64,000 nt of DNA from Scatophagus argus. Lineage: Eukaryota > Chordata > Actinopteri > Scatophagidae. The DNA lies in NCBI RefSeq assembly GCF_020382885.2, contig NC_058515.1, positions 4,013,223-4,077,222 on the forward strand, given 5' to 3'. Every line of letters starts with the position of its first letter. The first letter of the stretch is position 1. The notes under the pieces are model-generated. The model worked only from the letters and a program-made list of their open reading frames with translations. It made no database searches and had not been told where the DNA came from. Below, piece by piece: positions 58,372 to 64,000 of the stretch. Made by a program: the position numbers and the translations under genes.

Positions 58372-60169
58372 CTATCTGCTAATAGAATAAACAACATGAG
58401 TCTCCATTTGTTTCTCTGATGCTGGCTTCTCGTTTCTTTTCTCTGGAAGGAACTTGAATGCTGCACAGTTCAGGTTATCGAAGTCCAGATTCTGTAAATC
58501 AGAGCATTTGTTGTCATGCACTGTCTGTGACATGCACTAACCATTTTTGCAAGAACTAGCATAGAATATACGCTGACTTATGTTTCCTGAAGGCAAAATA
58601 AATAGTTTTTATGACGTACAGAAGCACAGAGGCTAAATATTATGTTTGAGTCACAAACGGTACACAAACACTGTTTTACACCAAAGTGAAATGAGACTAA
58701 AGAACTAATACTTCACCTTGTTTCTTGCAAGATGCAGATCTCCAGCGGCGGCTACATCATAAAAGATAAGTCTGATTAGTTACGTGTCACTGATCAAATA
58801 TTTCTCTGTCACCACTTGATTCAGTGGGATGTACAACAAATGATATGCCCATTGTACCTTTCTGGAGCTGTTGGATTTTAACAGCCAGAACAATAACAGC
58901 CATCATGAGGAAAACAGTCAGACTGCCGAGGGTCACATTCATGATGTTTCCTGTTCTATCAGGCTCCCCTACCAGAAAGATTATTACATTAAAATGTTTT
59001 TTAAAGGTGCAAAAACCAAAAATCACATTTCCCTGACAATACATTTCAGATATACTGGAAATATGATAACAATCCAATTCATTAATGAATCAATTTGGTG
59101 GCTTTGGCCATGGTTGAGATTGAAATTACTGGCTCTGTGGGGACTGGTGGCACAAAAATCTAAGAACCTTACTTTGAGTGTTGGAATCCACTTCATCATC
59201 AAGTTCAGTATCTTTAAAAAGAGACGGCAATGAAATAACTCGACACGTACTGTTTTGTTGTTTGTCTCCTGCACAGATACTGTGCTGTAGAGGTCTGACT
59301 GTATGAGACAAGCTGTTTTATGCTACAGTCACAATTCATTTGACATATACTGCAAATATGATGAGAAAAAATAAATCTTTCACAGACACGAGACTTAACA
59401 ACAATCTCACCTTGAATATTTAAATGTGTTGCAGATGCAATGTTGCAGATGATTTCTGTGGATGTAAAAATCCACAGAAATACATCCCAGAATCAAACAA
59501 ATCTACTCATTCTATTTTAAGATAAACAGCTGAGATATTTGAGCTCATTTCAAATTTTCCATTTTGGAAAATAATTATGAAAATACAGTATAAACGTAAA
59601 AGAACAATGAAAAGACATTAGAATTACGTTACCTTTTACATTTAAGCGTATCACACTGAAAAGTGGTTTTCCAGTATTGTAAAATCCACATAAATACAGT
59701 CCAGAGTCAGATGAATCCACTTGTTTGATTTTGAGAGAGACAGTGGAGATGTTGGAGCTCATTTCAAATTTTCTGCTGTCATATCCATCACAGATGTTAG
59801 GTTGGGAACTGAACCTGATAGAGATACAGCTGGTGTTGGTTCTATTGACCAGCCTGAACCAGAATGTCAAAGTTTCATATTTGGTCATATTCGTAATCCT
59901 CAGTGTGACATCTTCACCAGGCTGAGCCTCCACAGTCTGATACTCAGAAAGCGAGACAGAGATCCAGCCTGAAAGAAACAGCAGACGACAGTAGACTTTA
60001 ACATGAATATCACTTCATAAACGTCAGCATCTAAATTATAGCAACACAAGTTTCAGTCACGGAAGGTTAAACATGAAATACTGAGTTTATCAGTGAATGT
60101 AAGAATAATTTAACGTCAACACTTACTGAGGCTGTATAGAATGGAGGCGACTAAAGTGAAGCTCATCAT
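58372..60169 (-). CDS. IgV-9: hybrid V-set receptor, type-Z front and type-X tail
   Basis: Same plan as IgV-7, 227 aa if the remnant V exon is skipped. Exons: 60127-60169 (leader), 59633-59968 (V), 59173-59211 (stalk DTELDDEVDSNTQ), 58858-58968 (transmembrane), 58717-58751 (AAAGDLHLARNK) and 58372-58491 (tail, LNCAAF and VVYSIS). The V domain mixes loops of its neighbours: MTKYET as in IgV-7/8, SSQPNICDG close to IgV-6, and FYNTGKPLF close to IgV-6. The donor after V is GTAACG rather than GTAAAG. The B-strand Cys is absent. A dead half V exon lies in intron 2 at 59411-59575. Confidence 0.75.
59411..59575 (-). pseudogene. Dead half V exon inside IgV-9
   Basis: The same remnant as in IgV-7: same in-frame TGA after KIE, same frameshifted CDR3-like part and the same fusion point to Z-type intron sequence. 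The hybrid structure therefore existed before IgV-7 and IgV-9 separated. Confidence 0.75.
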
Positions 60170-60984
60170 GGTGTGTCTGGCTGAATGTTCGTAATTAGAG
60201 TGTGCAGCAGGAAGGCTGCTCCCTATGTAAAGAGGTGGGCTGGTTGCTCTGACTGACTACATTCATGTCTTCAGGAAAATAGGTGGTGATACATATTTTA
60301 GATGGCGTGAGCATCACACTAATCTATTTTCCACAAAACATTATTTGGTAGTAATCTTCACACCAAAATCATTCAGTACAATCAACAAGACATAATAAGA
60401 TAAGACATAATGCATAGCACAACACCTTTACCTGATCATATTGCTCAAAGTTGTCAGAGACATTGAATTCTTCAGAATGTTTGACTGAATACAGGAAGGC
60501 ACTCAAGCTGAGATAAAAGTTAACATGTTAATGTCTGGCAGTATTTCTGCACTCTTCTTGGAGGATGTTTCTTTTTTCCTTCTGTTGGGATTATGCACTG
60601 GAGTAAAGCCAGAGTGAAACATTGAGAGCACAGTCGTCTTGTGGCCCTGAAACGAGCTGCCACATATTGTGGCTGTGTTCCACTGTGGATGCTGCTCTCT
60701 ATGAACACTCTGTTTCAGGACAATGTGGTCACCTGAAGGTTCCTCCAAACGTGTGGATGATTCTTGCTCCGTTTCAGTGACCACAGAGTTGGTGATCGTA
60801 GCCAGCAACTTTATGGTCCATGATGGCCATGGAGGGATAAACCTGGGTCACTATGATTTTAGGTTGACGTCAAGGTGTCAATACACTGGCAAGTGTGAGA
60901 CAAAGTGTGTATTTGAATGTAGATGACTACACCCCGAATTTTATTGTGCTATTGTTTGTGATCTTGCGGATCAGTGATTGTTAC
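60170..60984. other. 5' flank of IgV-9
   Basis: The promoter motif is at 60225-60240. The duplicated upstream sequence, with the 101-codon - strand frame at 60503-60808, runs to about 60960, where homology to the IgV-6 and IgV-8 flanks ends at a LINE fragment. Confidence 0.5.
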
Positions 60985-61265
60985 ATTATGCTGTACATCT
61001 TCTTCCAAAGCTGTCTGAATTGATGTGGATCTGGAAGTCCTGCAGGATCTTAGCTTGGTCATTCTCAGCCAACTTGGAGGGCGTCTTCCATTGTGACCTT
61101 GGGACTTCCAGCCCATACTCAGTACAGATGTTCCTGTAGATGTACCTGGGGTCCTGTCTGGTGTGGTAGACTCCAGCGACTATTAATCTTGTGCTGAGTG
61201 CCTGACTGCCTGTTCTTGTGCTGCCATGGTTAGTGCTTCTGTGCTGTCCTTGATATCCTGTCTGT
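60985..61265 (-). mobile_element. LINE coding fragment (3' part of the second ORF)
   Basis: On the - strand: AGVYHTRQDPRY, IYRNICTEYGLEVPRSQWKT and LAENDQAKILQDFQIHINSD. This matches the C-terminal region of a common fish non-LTR retrotransposon polyprotein as I remember it, with an internal deletion after RQDPR. It is followed at 61270-61420 by Z-type intron-like sequence. Confidence 0.65.
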
Positions 61266-61924
61266 ATATATACTGTATGTGCATACTTGGAAATTCGCCA
61301 ATATTTGAGGGACAAGTTAAGTACAATGTTGCAGTTTTTCGGTCCAGTTCTACCATAGAAGATAGAAAAGTTAATGTGAAAACTGCATTCATCTCACTTT
61401 GCTGTGGATTTGCTGTGGTTTCTTATTCTTGTTTCTTGTTTCTTATCTGCTCCAGGCAGCTTTTTCACAAGTTTGATGGTTATCACGTCTATCATACATG
61501 TTATGATGCAGATACTGATATCTCCCTGGTCAGCTCTGTCTCTTATAAGTGAAGTTTATGCGTAATTAATCCTAAACTGTAAATATGGTTACAAGGGAAA
61601 TGTAATGGCTCCCTGGATTGCATTCAGAAACATTTATTTTACAGAAGGAACATCGTGGGGTTACCAGTCACCAGCTAAATGGTTGGTTGTCCCCACTTAA
61701 TTTTGACATGAAAAACACACCAAACACGACAAAGGACACGAAACAGTCCTCTCTTCTCAATGTGACCTGAAATGACCCTGCAGGTGACAGCTGACTCGAT
61801 TTCTGAAAATGTTATTCTTGGAGCAAGATTAAACACAATTGGACAACCAAGCTGTGTGACAACCCATCCCATTCACATTTGTGTCAATGAACAACATTAT
61901 TCTCATAGGCTCAGCTTACTGGTT
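61266..61924. other. Rearranged spacer with receptor intron and flank pieces
   Basis: 61275-61410 resembles the intron before exon 5 of Z-type genes (gaaattcgccaatatttgag, gttgcagtttttcggtcc). 61720-61905 duplicates 50620-50815. No intact exon. Confidence 0.45.
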
Positions 61925-62175
61925 GTCTCAAACATTCCATAGCAGGACCATGTCCTGGATGGTGCTGCTCTTTGTTGTTTATATCTGTAGTGTTTGTGCA
62001 GTATGTATATTCTTGTATAGTCCTGTGCAGTATGTATAGTCTTACATCAGTGTGCACAGTGTACAGTGTGTATTTAGTTTCTAGGGCAGCACCTGGAGGA
62101 ACGCTGTCTCGTTTCACTCTTCACTGTTACAGTAAACAGCTGAAATGACAATAAAACCTCTTGACGTGACTTGAC
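61925..62175 (+). mobile_element. Non-LTR retrotransposon 3' end, copy 3 (UTR only)
   Basis: Carries only the 3' UTR part (tccatagcaggaccatgtcc onward, ending aaaacctcttgacgtgac) of the element at 42148-42869, again directly beyond a type-Z tail exon. Confidence 0.7.
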
Positions 62176-62291
62176 ATGTATGAACATCAGATCTTTATTG
62201 CAAAATGAAATGTGTTGGTATCAGTGGTTCTTGCTGTCACAATCAAAGCATATTAACATGACACAGCATCATTTCCAGTTGCCTCCTGAGT

Positions 62292-63609
62292 CTATCTGGT
62301 GGCAGCATAAACAACATTTGGCTCAGGCGCTCTCCTTTTTGCTTTTGGTCGAAATGTCACTGCTGCGTAGTTCAGCTCATCACAGCTCACGTTCTGTGGA
62401 AATTTTAACGTGGTGAGTTGACATGAATTTAATTCCAACAATAAAGCCTGACACATCTGATTCTCTAGACATTTGCTTAGTAGGACACATTCAACTTGTC
62501 AGTGCTCTCTGATGGACAAACCATAAAAAGGAAACAGTGTTAAGTCCCTCAAACATCACCCATATATTTATTCAGTGCAGTATATATACATGCATACATG
62601 GAAATTTGCCAGTATTTGAGGGACAAGTTAAGTACAGTGTTGCAGTTTTTCGGTCCAGTTGGGTTCTACCAAAGAAGATAGAAAAGTAAATGTGAAAACT
62701 GCATTCACCTCACTTTGCTGTGGATTGTGATCTTCTTTATCAGCTAAGAGACAGAAACAGAACATGTGGTCAGTTCATTGATATTTGGTTACCAGGAGTT
62801 CTGCATTTTTCGACATTATTGACACAACTTCATGAACATTTCAACATCAAAGGTAAACGTAGGATGGACCCAGTAGCTGTGAAAAGTACCTGTCTGCAGT
62901 TTCCTGTTTTGAACAACGAGAACGATAATGACCATTAGAAGGCAAACAGTCAGACCACCCAGGATCGCACTCGTCATCTTTGCAACTCCGTTAGACTCAA
63001 CTACAACAAAGATCATGAAGTCAAACTTTGTGTTTCATTTGGAGACTTGACACCTTGCAAAATTCAATGAAAATGAACCGAACTGAAAATAAATCTGAAA
63101 ATCTTACTTGTACACTTGCTGATCACGTCATCATGTGGCTCATCACTACCTTTGGAGTGAAGATAATTAAATCTTTTGTTTTCACAGATTCACTGTTTTA
63201 ACGGCCACTTTGTTCATGCGTTGTTGGAAAATAATTATGAAAATACAGTATAAACATAAAAGAACAATGAAAAGACATTAGAATTACGTTACCTTTTACA
63301 TTTAAGCGTATCCCACTGAAATGTGGTCTTGCAGTATTGTAAAATCCACATAAATACAGTCCAGAGTCAGATGAATCCACATGTTTGATTTTGAGAGAGA
63401 CAGTGGAGATGTTGGAGCTCATTTCAAATTTTCTGCTGTCATATCCATCACAGAAATTAACTTCTGATTTTGACATGGTAGAGATACAGGTGGTGTTGGG
63501 TCTATTGACCAGCTTGAACCAGAATATCACAGTTCCATACATGTACCCTTTGGTAATCCTCAGTGTGACATCTTCACCAGGCTGAGCCTCCACAGTCTGA
63601 TACTCAGAA
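62292..63609 (-). pseudogene. IgV-10: type-Z receptor without its own 5' end
   Basis: Exons from the V domain downstream look sound: 63293-63609 (V: VTLRITKG, FWFKLVNRPN, TTCIS, FCDG, DSGLYLCGFY), 63108-63149 (stalk), 62890-63000 (transmembrane), 62709-62743 and 62292-62393 (tail, LNYAAV and VVYAATR). The V exon breaks off after SEYQTVEAQ at 63609, losing the acceptor and the leader exon. It is joined to type-X stalk-region sequence, making a chimeric open frame from ATG 63767 with no hydrophobic leader. As it stands it should not make a membrane receptor unless an upstream exon in the next unit supplies a leader by skipping. Confidence 0.72.
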
Positions 63610-64000
63610 AACAAAAATCTAAGAACCTTACTTTGAGTGTTGGAATCCACTTCATCAAGTTCAGCATCTTTAAAAAGAGACAGCAATGAAATAACTCGAC
63701 ACGTACTGTTTTGTTGTTTGTCTCCTGCACAGATACTGTGCTGTAGAGGTCTGACTGTATGAGACAAGCTGTTTTATGCTACGGTCACAATTCATTTGAC
63801 ATATACTGCAAATATGATGAGAAAAAATAAATCTTTCACAGACACGAGACTTAACAACAATCTCACCTTCAATATTTAAATGTGTTGCAGATGCAATGAC
63901 TGTATTTCTGTGGATGTAAAATCCACAGAAATACATCCCAGAATCAAACAAATCTACTCATTCTATTTTAAGATAAACAGCTGAGATGTTTGAGCTCATT
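63610..64000 (-). pseudogene. Type-X receptor 3' part of V and stalk, running off the window
   Basis: Stalk exon 63632-63667 (DAELDEVDSNTQ, one Asp fewer than in IgV-7) and the V exon from 63867 upward (DSGMYFCGFYIHRNTVIASA, then HLNIEG). The CDR3-like region is in frame here, unlike the copies in IgV-7 and IgV-9, but the same TGA after KIE is present at about 63957-63959. The rest lies beyond the window. It appears to be the parental form of the dead V exons. Confidence 0.65.

Overview
This window is vertebrate nuclear DNA, almost certainly from a percomorph teleost. The evidence is split GT-AG genes, tandem immune-receptor genes whose V-set exons follow the usual phase 1-1 rule, many Tc1-like DNA transposons, a tRNA-derived SINE, non-LTR retrotransposon ends common in fish, and dense microsatellites. 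No bacterial-style gene, CRISPR array, rRNA or functional tRNA was seen. No retroviral or LTR-type structure was recognised.

Layout. (1) 1-2060, + strand: last coding exon and spliced 3' UTR of an RBM4-type RNA-binding protein gene. (2) 3.3-25 kb, - strand: five complete V-set receptor genes (here IgV-1 to IgV-5), two decayed copies between them, and transposon debris. IgV-3, -4 and -5 are recent duplicates carried in 3-6 kb units that include their flanks. (3) 25-29 kb: Tc1-like remnants and an 11-copy 9-bp minisatellite. (4) 29.9-36 kb, - strand: a second, unrelated tandem family encoding small secreted helical proteins (copies A, B, C), of which B is a deletion remnant. (5) 36-40 kb: mostly repeats. 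(6) 40-64 kb, - strand: a second receptor array (IgV-6 to IgV-10 plus fragments), built from two 3' ends (type Z with an ITIM; type X whose ITIM tyrosine is changed) joined to almost identical 5' ends. A dead X-type V exon sits inside the X-type genes, and the window ends in another chimera.

Architecture. Each intact receptor gene has a short signal-peptide exon, one V-set exon without a J-like FGxG strand, an optional acidic stalk exon, a transmembrane exon, a 35-nt cytoplasmic exon and a terminal exon. The terminal exon usually holds an ITIM-like LxYAxV/L motif and ends in VVYAATR. These look like leukocyte surface receptors of inhibitory type. I cannot tie them to a named family, though NITR-like, CD300-like and SIRP-like are the nearest ideas. 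Transmembrane segments carry no charged residue, so adaptor-coupled activation is not suggested.

The points I find most worth checking: mosaic exchange of CDR-like segments among IgV-6 to IgV-10; loss of the B-strand cysteine in that whole subfamily; loss of the ITIM tyrosine in type X; hybrid gene structures; and a repeated element 3' of nearly every copy that combines an ETS core (GGAAG) with a RUNX core (TGTGGTC). All splice sites were assigned by eye; exon sums are in frame for every gene called intact.
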